The notes under the pieces are model-generated. The model worked only from the letters and a program-made list of their open reading frames with translations, ran no database searches and was not told the DNA's origin. A DNA stretch of 64,000 nucleotides from contig JAVTVY010033720.1 in the NCBI GenBank assembly GCA_036873755.1, forward strand, positions 86,016-150,015, read 5' to 3'. Numbering within the stretch: position 1 is the stretch's first letter; each line of letters starts with the position of its first letter. This DNA is from Hanleya hanleyi (Eukaryota > Mollusca > Polyplacophora > Lepidopleurida > Hanleyidae). Made by a program: the position numbers and the translations under genes. Of this stretch, positions 13,481 through 26,216 are shown one piece after another.

Positions 13481-15359
13481 GATAACTATCATATTTTTAT
13501 GGTTCAGTCTAATTAGAATTATATCCTATCTGCTCTCCTGTTTGGATATGTCGTCTGTGGGATCTAACCGGCTTGCACTAACGCGAGTGTTGACCAATCC
13601 CGAGAACTCTTCATAGTGCTTTGAAGGGAACATAATGGTAGGGGCTTTTTCGTTGGCTCAGCCGAATCAGGCGCCACGGTGTGAGATCTCTCGATGCTGC
13701 CGCTCTCCCGCCAGATTGGCACCATAAAGCGGGGTAGAAATATGGACTGCTTCTTGGCATAAACCTTGGGTTAAAGCGGACACCGATACCTAACCCTATT
13801 CCCCTCCACGTCTGCAAGTACCGGTAAAGTAGTTAAACTGCGGCCGTGATGTCATAAGACTATTAAATATTCATGACCTGGACGCTCTGAACACCAAATT
13901 CAACTGAAATCAGTAAGATCCTATATAGCGACATGAACGATTGGTGAGCATTGATATAGGATATTAATTTATTAAGATTGTTTATGGTTGTACGGGTTTA
14001 TATACCTATACCGTCAAGAGTATAATGGAATGTATATCGGCATATATACCCGGTAGATTTTTTTAAATCATTAATTTGCAAGTACCATGGGACAAATCGT
14101 AGCGTGTCTGCAATAGTATGAAGATGGTGGAGTTTTCCATGTAATTGATGTAGAAGTTCTGCTATACTATTATATTGTTAGTTGAATTCTTTTTTATATG
14201 TCTTATTCACCATGGACTAAAAGATACTGACGTATAAGTCGAAGCGACAATCTGAGGTTTCGATGTCGGGGCACGAGTGTCGCTTAAATGGTGTAACCAT
14301 TAGTGTAAACAGTCGGTGACATGTGGAGAACAACTATGCCCTAATTGCCACATCAGTCCGTTCCTATCCGCGTCCAATACTTGTGAAACGGCGATAAATG
14401 GAAGCTAATGTTGGACGGAAATTACTCTTGAAGTTCCTAATGGTGGACATGTGAGTTCCACGACACGGACGCGTCCGAATGAATAGTTGAAAACTCGCTC
14501 GATGACAATTCTCTTCGTCAAAAAGCTAACGTTTCCAGTAAATGACTGTGAAAACGCCGGAATTCTTCAAGCGCCAGTTTGTAAGCTGTGGAGCAATTTT
14601 TGACGGCGCACCTTCAAGTCGAATTTTTACTGGCTACCGATGGGCACTCCATTCCAGTCTGTCATTCCCTGCTCACATTTCTTTCGATTTTATGGGAAAA
14701 CATTTTGGGAGAGCTCATTGCTTGCGATGACAGAAGTGAGATAAATAACGCGAGACTCCCTTCCAATGACGTGCAAACTACCGGTCGGCCAACACGACGT
14801 TGTGAGCGGGGAACTGATTCTATAGCGATAAGGTTAGAAACATGCAAACTCGTTGAAAGAGGGCTTTTAAATATGGATTCAAATTTGAGCGTTGTATATT
14901 TGATATCGGACGGCAGGGACCATTTGTCTTCTCGGCTTTCTCCACTCGCAAATAAATCTGGCGTGGATTAGGGTATACCAAACTTGATACTTTATCCAGA
15001 TGGTCAAATTTGAATCAGCATTTGAAAAAAAGGAAGAAGAAGAATAATATTAGGTTATTATACAGTGCTTCGTGCAATATGGATAGGATTGTACAAGTCC
15101 ATGTTGTGCTGAAAACCCGTATTATATATAATTCCCCCCTATAAATCTATTCTACTCATAAATATATATTTTTAATTAAATTTCAAACATAACATTCAGT
15201 TTTACAAGTTCATAAAATTGATTATAACTTTTTCCACCATTAATGAGAAAACGCGAAATGAGCCCAGAGGTCAGTCATTTCTGGGGGCGGACAACCATTC
15301 CTGAGTATGAAACCGTCGATCCTATATGTGGACGATCAAGCCAAGGAGCGGACTATCAT
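13481..15359. other. unassigned DNA, no gene recognised
   Basis: The longest frame is 127 codons at 14588-14971 on the plus strand, with no motif, no splice-supported neighbours and an overlapping frame of 61 codons on the other strand. It is left uncalled. Confidence 0.4.
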
Positions 15360-15500
15360 TCCCATTTGACATTTTCTCATTTCACAAATTATCATTTCGC
15401 ATGTTCTCATTTCGCATTTTCTCGTTTCGCAAATTTTCATTTCGCATTTTCTCATTTCACAAATACTCATTTCGAATTTTCTCGTTTCTTTTCGCAAAAT
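15360..15500. repeat. short tandem repeat (about 14-16 bp, TCTCATTTCGCA)
   Basis: About eight degenerate copies of TTCTCATTTCGCAAAT run in a row. The open frames here are read from the repeat. Confidence 0.8.
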
Positions 15501-15745
15501 ACATTGAGACGTCATTTTCGAAAAATATATTTGCTCTCTTATATCGAATTTCCAAAAATGACAGCACCGTTATTGCTTCAATATGATAGCCTATACCCTG
15601 CAATTTGAGACAATCCCACTTCAGACATGCAGCTAGTACCATAAATTGTATGATGTATCTTGGAAGTTATAAGGTAAAATATATTATATACATTTCTCAT
15701 TTTACCACATTTAATTTAAAATATAGATATCAGCAGGATCCAAGA

Positions 15746-16105
15746 TACACTCTCAGAAATATTCAGGGAATAATCCTGAATAGATCAGGCTGTACATCCA
15801 CAACTCAATTTCAGGGATTTTACCTGAAATCCAGGGATAATTTCCTGAATTTCAGGAAAATGATCCCTGAATGAGTGGATTTTCCCTGAAATTCAGGCAA
15901 ATTTACCACCCTGATTAGTATGTTGCCGACCATATTCAGGTACGTAAAATCCCCTAAAATTCAGGTAATTTAGCTTTAATTCATGGATGATATACCTGAA
16001 TTTCAGGAAATTAATACTGAATTTCAGGTAAAATCCCTGAAATTGAGTTGTGGATGTGCAACCTGATATATTCAGGATTATTCCCTGAATATTTCTGAGA
16101 GTGTA
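15746..16105. mobile_element. TA-flanked palindromic MITE, 360 bp
   Basis: The ends are exact complements for about 37 bp: TACACTCTCAGAAATATTC at the left and its complement at the right. The complementarity continues imperfectly through most of the element via repeated CCTGAAATTCAGG words. The TA ends suggest a Tc1/mariner-type origin. Confidence 0.88.
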
Positions 16106-17340
16106 AACGCCATCGATCACAAGATTATTAAAATCTCGATATTATTATTTTTAATGGAATCTTAAAAACTGTAACCGCGCTACAGAAATACGAACAGAAC
16201 TGTATATAGCAAAAAGTTCAAATTTGCCTAATGTTTCTTTTCAGACTATTCACATAAAGTTATCAAACTTAACAATTATATTTTACTTTAATGGCATATT
16301 ACAAAAAATGGCTACGAGGCATACATGTATTATAAAGTAACAATTGAATATTTCTTTCTTGAAATATCGGTTTTTCTAATAAGTCGAGCAGGATCTGTTT
16401 TCGCGCGGACGTTTTCTGTTATTAACATTGATGCTTGGTGCTCATTAGGGATTAAGACAAGCTGAACATCAACCATAAATTAACCGTCCACTATGCTGTA
16501 TCTTCCGAAAGACAATCGCGAACCACATGTCGCAAACAGCCTGCCGTCGTTCGTCCACGTGTTCCCCAAATGCCCTAATCATCTTCAGGCGACCAATGAA
16601 TATGTAATGGATTTGCCACAATTGTCAAATCCTTAGAATTTCTATGAGTCGAATGACGAGCTCTCAATATTCGAATCTATTTTATCTGGTGGAGATCACG
16701 TTTCAGTGTTGCCGTTCTTTCAGGATACATTCTTATCATTGTTTGACCGAGAGCGACCACAGTTGCTCTTTTGTCGTGATGCCACGTGGCGAGTTTGCTT
16801 CGGTTTTCAGTGCAATTCTGAGATCTCACAGTGGATTTCCCTTCTCTTCCACGGGAACTTGAAAAAATGAAAGTTTTCCACCAATGTCGGCAGAGAAATC
16901 AATTATTGAACAGGTGTCATACAAGCTACAAGATGTCAATTTTACTCTCGTATTTCATATTTTCAATGGAACACTCACAAAATTTAAAATTCAAAACTAA
17001 TCTTTTTCGTTTGAATACTTCTTAATTATAAAGTGATCACGTTCCTATATGTACACTTGCAATTTGAAATAAAAAAATGCAAATAGGAAATTATTACAAA
17101 CTTTAGGCTCTAGCTATACATTATCAATGCGTGATTAATTATGTGTTTCCCTCCATTTTGCTGGTGTGTTTTTTTGCATTAGTTCGTTTTCCTCAGTTTG
17201 AGTTTTCAATAAAATAAAGAAACCCATGCAGTCTGCCCCTGTATTTTTCCGCTTTTCCCCCAGTTGGCATGTTATTCGATCGAAGGTAACATGGAATTTA
17301 GTTAGACATTTAGAACGTATGAGATAAAGTATGTTAAAAT
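16106..17340. other. unassigned DNA, no gene recognised
   Basis: Only short frames are present and no recognisable motif. Confidence 0.4.
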
Positions 17341-17349
17341 AAATAAATT

Positions 17350-18312
17350 AAGGTCCTTCATCCCGGCCTATCACCCCCAAATCTACCATCATCCCCTATC
17401 ATCACACCATACCTGAATTTCACCACCATCATCCCTGATCGTTACCACATTTCGTCCTGATCCTCACCACAACCATCGCTGGTCCCCATCACAACCATCC
17501 TTAATCCTCCCCACAGCCATTCCTGGTATTAATCACCACATCCAACCCCATCTTTTTTGATTCTCGCCACATATACTTATCTGATCCAAATAACTACCAT
17601 ACCTGATCCTCACCACCATTCCTGATCATCACCATCATCCCTGATCCTCAACATCATCACTGATATTCACCAGCATCACTGATCCTCAATACAACCATCC
17701 CTGATCCTCACCTGAACAATCCCTGATCCTCAACACCACCATCCCTAGTCCTCACCAGAACAATCCCTGATCCTCAACACCACCATCTCTAGTCCTTACC
17801 AGAACAATCCCGGCCTGATCCTCAACACCACCATCTCTAGTCCTCACCAGAACAATCCCTGATCCTCAACACCACCATCCCTAGTCCTCACCAGAACAAT
17901 CCCTGATCCTCAACACCACCATCCCTAGTCCTCACCAGAACAATCCCTGATCCTCAACACCACCATCTCTAGTCCTCACCAGAACAATCCCGGCCTGATC
18001 CTCAACACTACCATCTCTAGTCCTCACCAGAACAATCCCTGATCCGCAATACCACCAGCCCTGATCCTCACCAGAATAATTCCTGTTCCTCAACACCACA
18101 ATCCTTGATCTTGGTCATCACCTTCATCGATAATACTCACCATCACCACCATTATCTCTGATCCTCACCACCCCCATCACTGATCCTCACCACTACCATC
18201 CCTGATCCTCACCACCACCACCACCACCACCACCATCCCTGTTCCTCACCACCATAATCCCTGATCCTCACCACCACAATCCTTGATCCTCACCACCACC
18301 ATCCCTGATCCG
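17350..18312. repeat. CATCCCTGATCCTCACCA-rich minisatellite with 44-bp higher-order unit
   Basis: Degenerate copies of a short C-rich word flank a regular core (about 17713-18045). The core repeats a 44-bp unit with the words AACAATCCCTGATCCTCAAC and CCTAGTCCTCACCAG. Variants of 48 bp carry an inserted GGCC. A (CAC)n tract lies near 18210. The lower strand is G-rich. Confidence 0.9.
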
Positions 18313-20257
18313 TCCCACAACTACCCCTTAAAGATAAAACATATAGTGGACCCAATTTTGACTATAGCCAGGCTATACACCGTTTAGTCCTGTATCAATA
18401 TGATAATTTTATATAGATATCACAAAAATGTGACCATCATTGCTGTTCCATCTAAATTTATTGAATACAACACCATGTTAAAGCGATCGTAGTAGCAAAT
18501 GTTATTTGATACAGTAGTGTTAAAGAGTTTCTCTTCCGAGACTATGAACATCTGCATATTGAAGAAGAAATGATAAATTATATTTTCATATTTACTCTTG
18601 TATTCTGCATCAATGGTAAGCATGTTGATGTGTTTCGAAATGATATAAATTGCCAGAATATATATCTACAAGCAGGATTGATCGAAAAGCCAGACCGGTA
18701 AAAAATCCGAAACCGTGGGATAATGTTGGTTATTTTCTAATGGAGTTTCATAGGTGAGAACAAAAAAAACCTGGAAACAAAACAGAAAGAAAATAATATA
18801 TGATAGAGAATGCGATATGGAGAGGGTTTCTGTCAACAAGTAGGCATATCGTCATATGTTGCATCTCCATACACAAGCCGACTTCTCTGTTCACACTTCG
18901 AATTGGCCCTGATAGATCAGCCCATCGGGTTTTTTCAAAGTAATTTATAAATAGACACGAAACGTCATTGACCTCAAATCCATTTGAATTTCGAATTGTG
19001 TTTATGAGTGGATTATTAATTGGCTGTCCTATGTATCTGGCCACACGTCAACCACCTCGCTGGGGGTCTAATAATACCCCAGCCACCAGTCAGATTTTTG
19101 GACAACATTCGGGGCCGCGCGCACATCGCCGGAAGTGACATCATATAGTAAAATCTGCATAATACCTCTGTTGACCTATCGTTAAAAAGAATTATCTGTT
19201 TAATTATTTTCCCTGTTTATCTGGACAGAGCATATGAAAAGTAGTTCGCTCGTGTGCAAAACTGAAGGAGTTGTTCGGCCGGATTCAAACTGAACCGTGC
19301 GCACGTGGGTTTTCCCCTATGCGTCATATAGCAACGTAGTAAAGGTCAACTTCCGCTATTGGAGGCAGGGATGATAAATGAGCCTGTGAAATGGAGCATG
19401 CGCGATGGGGAGGATGGCCACACGTACCGCCATATTAGAAGGAATGACGTAACAACTGAGGAAAGACGTCACTCTACATTCTGATTGACTCCTCTCCGGT
19501 TTGTAGATGAAATACACCTCGGACGTTGAATGCTAAAAGGTGGTCCGATGTATCAAGTCTAATTCGAAGATGAACGAAGAAGCCGGCTTGTGTATGAAGA
19601 TGCATATGGCGAGGCTATTATTCCACGTTGTCAAATGGATTTAGGCAATCTCAACAATTAGCAGATTGTATCATTTGTTTTAGATGGCATTAGTTTGGAA
19701 CATAACTCCCAAACAAAACAAACCAATGCATTCTTATAGCTCTTTCCCATGAAAGAATTGAGACTGCCAGTGCTATTATTCTCAAAAGCTGTGCGTTATT
19801 TCCATAGTAGAATAAATTAACCAACTGTTATATACACACCAACTGATAGAAAACACCATCAAAGACTTTCCTCTGTACGCCACCCACGTCGACCGTTTGG
19901 AATTACAAAAGAACTGTTGGTTTTGCGTCTGTTTTTGTCGTCTTCCGCTTCTGTTTTTCCTTACTCCCCGAGCGATATTCTTTCGGGAGAAGTTACACAA
20001 AACAATAAGCTCGATTTTATCCTTTGGGACATTCATACTATATTCGATAGTGTTTGCTGGCTGAAGAATCGCAAAGCCTTACCAGAGAGACTATATCCTT
20101 GGAATTCGACGCCATTAGACGTAAAGATTTGCGTCATATTCCGTCGGTATATCGTTCTTATTACTACAATTTCAAGCGAAACATTGGCAGTAAATAAATA
20201 AATTGCAAATAATTACGTATATTTCCTTAAGTGGCATTTAGAAGTTGGGAAGTAGAT
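18313..20257. other. unassigned DNA, no gene recognised
   Basis: Short frames (98 codons or fewer) carry no motif. Nothing structural is supported. Confidence 0.4.
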
Positions 20258-20344
20258 AAATAAACAAATTGCTTATGGATAACAACTTCTAGTTTATTCA
20301 GGACAACAACTAGAAGTTGTTATCCATAAGCAATTTGTTTATTT
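20258..20344. repeat. perfect hairpin, 37-bp arms
   Basis: The arms 20258-20294 and 20308-20344 are exact reverse complements (AAATAAACAAATTGCTTATG and onward) around a 13-nt loop. It is probably a foldback MITE remnant. The perfect pairing is unlike typical animal miRNA precursors. Confidence 0.85.
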
Positions 20345-20863
20345 AATTACGCATATTGTTAGGTATATTTTTAATCGAAGCAACTAGAGATAAGTCCCAT
20401 GGATGCAGCTCCACTTTGTGTGAAAAAGCGCAGTTGAGCATGAGATTATTTTGCCTGCGTGGGTTTCCTGTTGAAGATTTACTGTCATATAGGGTTGCGG
20501 TTTCGAACTTCGAAGCACACACTGCAGAGTATTTATTTTTTTCCAACAAAGTATGGAAAATAATTGGATATTAGCAAAAATATTGAAACGTTAATAACAT
20601 ATGATTGAATACCTTTGAAAGTAGTTTCAGCTTGGCAATATAGGCCTACAGCCTGCTTACAAGAAAGGCACTTTGAAATTTGTGTTCGATGATCAAACAT
20701 GAAATTTGTCTACTTTTTTCAAATATTAAATATTAAACTTTTTAGGATATTAACCCAAAATGAAAAAAAAATGTCCTAAACACAATGAGAATGTAGGCGC
20801 TAATCCAAACATGCATGTTAGAAAAGTGGACAAATTCATGCTTTATATCCGAACGACATTTTT

Positions 20864-20894
20864 ACAGTGTACAAAAACAGTTTTTGTACACTGT
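20864..20894. repeat. small perfect palindrome, 14-bp arms
   Basis: ACAGTGTACAAAAA, a CAG loop and the exact complement. This is cruciform-capable sequence with no other visible context. Confidence 0.7.
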
Positions 20895-21579
20895 TTTTAC
20901 AATGCCGAATGTTCTTTTCTCTTCACTTGATCTGCATGGTTAAACGTGGTTGTGGTTTTTGGATATATCACAACTCACAAGACAAGCATGAGCCCGCATG
21001 TGTACATTCCCCGGGTGGGCAAATTAAAACAATATACAAACATAAATATCTACACGATATTAGCATATACACGGTAAACATTAGCCGAATATAATATATC
21101 CAAGAGGTCTGTTCCCACGGCTTATATGTATACAAACTCATGTCAATAGTTTTTCCTTAATGTTTCCCATCTTGCTGAAGTTTATTGAAAACGCATGATC
21201 TGATAGCCGTAAATTATTAGGTTATGTTTCCGACCATTTCTGGACACATGACAGAAAAAAATAATAAAAAAAATATCTATATATTTTTCCAGAACAACAC
21301 GGAATCAAGAAACCAGGTGGTCAAATGGATATAAATAGCATCCTGGTAGCCCAGTCCTGTCAAATATCTGGTTTAACTGACCAATATAATTACATTAGCG
21401 GAATTTCTCAATCTAAATATTGAAGATATCAAAATTTCAACAATTTATGCCGACTTGTCCCATACATTCATAGCTGTACATAATCACCGTACTAGATCAA
21501 ATTTAAATGAATTTAGCTCACATCTTGCAAGAGGTATAAGCTCCATCTTATTCCTTGTGACTTCAGAACGTTTATTTAA

Positions 21580-22110
21580 CTATATCTGGCCTGGTCGATT
21601 TGGGGGTGTAGCGCATATTTGAGCTATCCGTAAGGCTAGAGGACTGAAACTTACCACACTATATCTTTGGGTCAAGCTCTACCAGAAAATGTAAAAAAGA
21701 TGGCTGCCATGATGACGTCACAGTGACGTCATTTTCAAGAGCCATTTTGGACGATTTTCTGTCAGATTTTTTTATTTATGTGTTTTCTTGGCAAAAACTG
21801 CATGATAAATTAGTAAATAACAATCTGATATAAATGAAATGAAATAAAAATAGGTTTTTCATGCAGAAAAGCAAAATATTTGGAGAAAACTGACGAAAAT
21901 ATCACTTTTCTGGTACCCCGCATGGCCGCCATTTTGAATTTAACCATGATTCTCTGTCCGGGGGGGTCATGCAAATAGGCTCAAAATGACCCAAACATGA
22001 TAATCTACAAAGTCAAGGAGACTCAACTCTCGTTTTTTTCTCGTTTCTGAGATAGGAGCAAAAAATCAAGGGGGTGGAAAGTGCCTCTCCACCCTCCAGG
22101 CCAGGTAGGG
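21580..22110. mobile_element. TTAA-flanked MITE, copy 1
   Basis: TTAA occurs at 21576-21579 and 22111-22114. The left end CTATATCTGGCCTGG and the right end CCAGGCCAGGTAGGG are inverted repeats. About 490 bp of internal sequence is shared with 56120-56607. TTAA targets point to the piggyBac or Kolobok superfamilies. No transposase frame is present. Confidence 0.8.
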
Positions 22111-22114
22111 TTAA

Positions 22115-23711
22115 GATACTATATTGCATGGAACTGAACAAGGCTACTATGTAACAGATGCAGATATTCTACTTTTGCGCAAACTCTATGTCAGGAAATG
22201 TAAGCACAATTGAATTGGCTCTCTCTGACTGAACATCACGATGTCATCTATCTCGAAGGTATTTTCGATAGATCTTGAGCCCCTGTTTACGTTTCGTTTG
22301 CTTTTCTCCTAATGAATGGGGCAGAGAAGCTTTATTTAAAATGCCATAAAATGTTGAAGTCGAAAACGGCAAGAATCCCATAAAAATCCGATTCAGACGG
22401 TAAAAATCTGCTCCGACATACAGAGTCTAATGATCAGAAGCAAATCAACTATATATATAGCAAGGTGATATTAAATATATTTATATTGATTATGCTTGAT
22501 AAAGAAGATTGGGCAGGTAAATGTACGTCCGTGAGATGATGTTCTGGTTCTGGGCTACAGAACGAATCTAGCGATGATTAATAAATAAGAAACAGGAGAG
22601 TTTAACTCTGCTAGGAGTTTGTCCGAACGAATTATTTCCCCCTCATTTGCAATATTATGCATGTTATATGTTTTAGACTCATATTGTGCATGCTGTTCCA
22701 AACACTTTTTTGATAAAACATTTTTCTGCAGTAATCCGCGAAAAGGGTAGATACTTCATGTAGGAGGCTATTGTCTTAGTCTTTGTGCCGCCGAAAAGAC
22801 CCGTCTAGACACATTGTTGTCCCCAGACTTGGCTATTGTATGCAATGTCTTGTGATTCTTACATGGAGTATGAACCGCGAAAAGTGACATTTGCGTCAGT
22901 AAATGAAATATTTCTGACGATTTCTAAACATTCATAACGGTATACCCCATTTACTGAGCTCTACACCATACCACCAGTCCGCTGAGATTCGAAGTGTTCC
23001 AATACCATTGCAGAAATGGAAAGCCGATGGCAGGCGTTATTCTATACAAACCAAATAAATAGCTACTGTGCCTGCTGTGGAGCAATTCTTTTCGTGATAA
23101 CCTTTTCTTTGACCTCATATGTTTCGCGGATTGCTTCTTAAACCTGCTCCGTCTTTGTACCGGGCTAATGCCGTCAGCCATTGATACAGTGCGATATATA
23201 AACAGTGTCGGGGTGAAATTTCACGCCGGGAGCCGAATGCTTTGGTCCGAATCACGTGTTTGTTTGATTTGAAGCACCGCTACGCATCTGAGACAGATAG
23301 AATCCGCGGCAATTGTATAAATGTATACAGCGAAAATCAATTTAGATACCATATCAAGAACTAATATTTACTGAGATTTTCCCCGTCTCTTGAAGGCATC
23401 CCGCCAAGCAAGGGAGACAACCCACTGTGTATAAATAAGCAAGTGGTAAAAAAAAATCCTCAATGAAACGTTCTTTGTTAAATAGCATTCTTCACAAGAG
23501 GTGTATCTTTATTTCGTTGCATGGACCAGAAAGCGACTGAATGTAAATAAAATCCAATCAAATCCATGATGACATAACTTTCCCAAACTATGACAATAAA
23601 CAGAAAAAGTTATAATTATTACATATTTCAAAAGTACTCTATCAATTCTGTTTGTTCAGGTAAGATTATTTTAGTTACATGCTCTTTCGATTTCGAATGC
23701 TGGTACTGGCA
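22115..23711. other. unassigned DNA, no gene recognised
   Basis: There are short frames only. No repeat boundary or motif is supported. Confidence 0.4.
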
Positions 23712-23723
23712 TGGTATACATCA

Positions 23724-23865
23724 CAGGGGCTCGTTACCGTTATTAATTGGTTAATTAGGTTGATTACAGGGGGAGGGGTCGAGGTAGGGAATAAACCCCA
23801 TTTATTCCCTACATCGACACCCCCCCCCTATAATCAACCTAATTAACAACGGTAACGAGCCCCTG
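23724..23865. mobile_element. foldback MITE with 12-bp flanking direct repeat
   Basis: The ends are CAGGGGCTCGTTACCGTT and its complement, and the arms are nearly continuous to a short centre. It is flanked by TGGTATACATCA (23712-23723) and TGGTATGCATCA (23866-23877), a 12-bp target duplication with one mismatch. Confidence 0.85.
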
Positions 23866-24239
23866 TGGTATGCATCATCACAATCTCGACAGAGATTAGC
23901 CTGGGACAGTTTGCGCCGGTATACAAGTACAGTGGGCGTAACAGTTTGTTCCCAGCGTAGGTTTAGATCTGGATGTCGATGGCCGATCCGCATGTCGATA
24001 GCCGTCACAGCTTAATATTGTTATGACGGCTGACATCATCAACGCCGAGATCTTCGATCGGTGTTCATTTCTCGGACACCGATTTCAGTTGTCAGTTTCC
24101 GTATAGGTGTCACTAGGAATGGTTCGTCTGATAAAACAGAGTGGTGACGGAGTATACAGACCTGCTAGCTACGAAATGTAGCTCTCTACCATGTGCCGAG
24201 TGTTACAAGAAAATTGGGGATGCCTTTGAATGCTGACAG

Positions 24240-24640
24240 CTTTCTGGTCCAAATGTCCGCCTTTTACCATTGATCAAACCATTAAAATGAATCAGTATTC
24301 TCTAAAACCATATACGTATACTCACTAACATGTAGCTTTAGCATTCATCTTCAATTCGTATGCATTTGGTAATAGCCCGAATGCCAGGCTATTGCCAAAT
24401 GCATACGAATTGCATCTTCATTTTATCCAGCCAATTTCTACGTTCCCACTTCGACAGGTTCGAAGTGGGAACGTAGAAATTGGCTGGATAAAATGAAGAT
24501 GACGAATTGAAGATGAATGCAGATTTAGAAAATAATCTCATGGAAAAGGCTTAAGCTACAGGTTTGTGAGTATTCACGTATGTTTTTGGTTTTGTTTTAC
24601 TGATTCATTTTAATAGCTTGATCAGTGGTAAAGGCATCCT
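24240..24640. mobile_element. nested long palindrome (foldback element)
   Basis: The outer arms (about 24255-24350 and 24502-24640) are imperfect complements, including ATTAAAATGAATCAGT. They enclose two perfect hairpins: 24353-24377/24387-24411 (25-bp arms) and 24414-24453/24461-24500 (40-bp arms). Confidence 0.85.
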
Positions 24641-24646
24641 CGCGAG

Positions 24647-24684
24647 CCAGTGTAGCGATCGTTCTGTTAGGATCGCTACACTGG
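24647..24684. repeat. perfect hairpin, 14-bp arms
   Basis: CCAGTGTAGCGATC and its exact complement surround a 10-nt loop, just outside the palindrome to its left. Confidence 0.75.
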
Positions 24685-24979
24685 ATTCGTTAGTTAACCA
24701 TGGCAGTTCTGGATATAAATAGATCAAGGGGTTTCTCTAAATCAGACCAATCAGTGAACGCGCTAAGCTAGTTGATCACGGCAATCCGCTGCAAGGTATA
24801 AAATGTGACTGGCATGAATTTCATCGCTGGCCAAATTACGTTGATGCCGAGCTGAAATTAAAATCGGAAGTGTTGGGATACCGAGATGATAATTTAAAAC
24901 ACCTTATTACACACTGAACCGTTTCGTGAGGGACGTCGCCGTGGCGCGAGAGCCACAACCGCCGCCGTGCTCTTAGGGC

Positions 24980-25180
24980 CGTCATGATTGAAGGGTCGCC
25001 GTCGCGACCGGAGAGTTTGCTGTAACTGGGGGGTTACTGTCGCGACTGGGCAAAGATATCTGGGAACTGCCGTGTCCAGGCAGGGATATTGGAAGCTGTC
25101 GCAACCAGGTAGCGACGTCAGAGTACTACCGTGTCCAGGAAGGGACACTGTGTGCGGCCGTGTCCAGGATAAGGAATCTC
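24980..25180. repeat. degenerate tandem repeat (CCGTGTCCAGG words)
   Basis: CCGTGTCCAGGCAGGGA-like and TGTCGCAACC-like words alternate three to four times. The apparent 98-104 codon frames on both strands are products of this repetition. Confidence 0.55.
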
Positions 25181-25469
25181 CCAGCCGAAATTCGACGACG
25201 AACCACAATACTACTTGGTGTACCGGACACTGTGTAGAGGGGCACGGTGATGATGAGATCTTCCATGTAGTCCAGGTTAAATAGGACAGGAGGAAGCCAT
25301 AAGAAGACGAGCTGAGCCAAGGCGATAGCCTGTCTGGATGAGATTGAGGCCTGCACTACTCGCGTCTTAGACTAGGTTGTTCGCGGATGTTTTATTGTTA
25401 CACATAAAGATAATCAGGCTCTCCTTTACGGAACCGTAGAGGGGACATGCACAATATTTTTTTCGCGGA

Positions 25470-25562
25470 AAATTATCTCGTGTCACGACATAATTATCTC
25501 GTCCAACGAGATAATTATCTCGTGCCACGACATAATTATCTCATCCCACGACATAATTACCC
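25470..25562. repeat. TAATTATCTCGTnnnACGA short repeat
   Basis: Four to five copies of a 22-bp unit contain the small palindrome CTCGT-3-ACGAG. The palindromic theme is the same as in the diverged part of the satellite at 1-960. Confidence 0.75.
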
Positions 25563-25800
25563 GTACCCATTGAAGTATGAAGCTCGATCTTTACAGTATT
25601 GTACACGACCAGATTAAATACATTGTTTGATAGTTTCCTTTGTTGTGCCTACATGTCTCTCTCTCTCTACTCCCTCGATCCAGGTAAGATGTCACTGACA
25701 GGTTGAGTCCCTTGTTGGCCACGACCAGGCCCGAGTCTGTTTCCTGCAGCCAGCCCATTTGGTCTGAGTCGATTACTTCTGGCCAGAGACATCAAGAGCA

Positions 25801-26216
25801 TATGGTAGGCCGTCAGTGCCAAAACCTCGGTCATTTAGACCGCGGTGTAAATCGAACTTATACCGCGGTGTAAATATTTTTGACTCGCAATGCAAGTATC
25901 CGCGCAATGCAAGGATCACTCGCAATGCAAGGATTGCGAGTGAATTTAATTTATTTAGTGTAAATATTTTTGACTCGCAATGCAAGAATCCGCGCTTTGA
26001 AAGGAAAAAATATTTACACTAAATAGATTAAATTCACTCGCAATCCTTGCATTGCGCGGATTCTTGTATTGCGAGTGATGCTTGCATTGCGCGGATCCTT
26101 GCATTGCGAGTCAAAAATATTTACACCGCGGTATACATTCGATTTACACCGCGGTATAAGTTCGATTTACACCGCGATCTAAATGACCGAGGTTTTGGCA
26201 CTGACGGCCTACCATA
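25801..26216. mobile_element. 416-bp palindromic foldback element with internal subrepeats
   Basis: The ends TATGGTAGGCCGTCAGTG and the complement at 26216 are exact. The arms carry repeated words GACTCGCAATGCAAG and TTTACACCGCGGT in opposite orientation, so the whole unit can fold on itself. The design, with subrepeats in long TIRs, is like foldback transposons. No coding capacity is present. Confidence 0.88.

Noticed and set aside
14588..14971. 127-codon plus-strand frame as a gene
   Set aside because: No motif, no splice-supported neighbours, and competing frames on both strands at a length expected by chance in 64 kb.
20258..20344. miRNA precursor
   Set aside because: Perfect 37-bp arms without bulges, and many similar perfect hairpins in the window, indicate foldback elements.
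24894..25284. Pro/Arg/Thr-rich frames of about 100 codons on both strands
   Set aside because: They follow a degenerate tandem repeat (CCGTGTCCAGG words). Mutual openness of both strands is a repeat effect.
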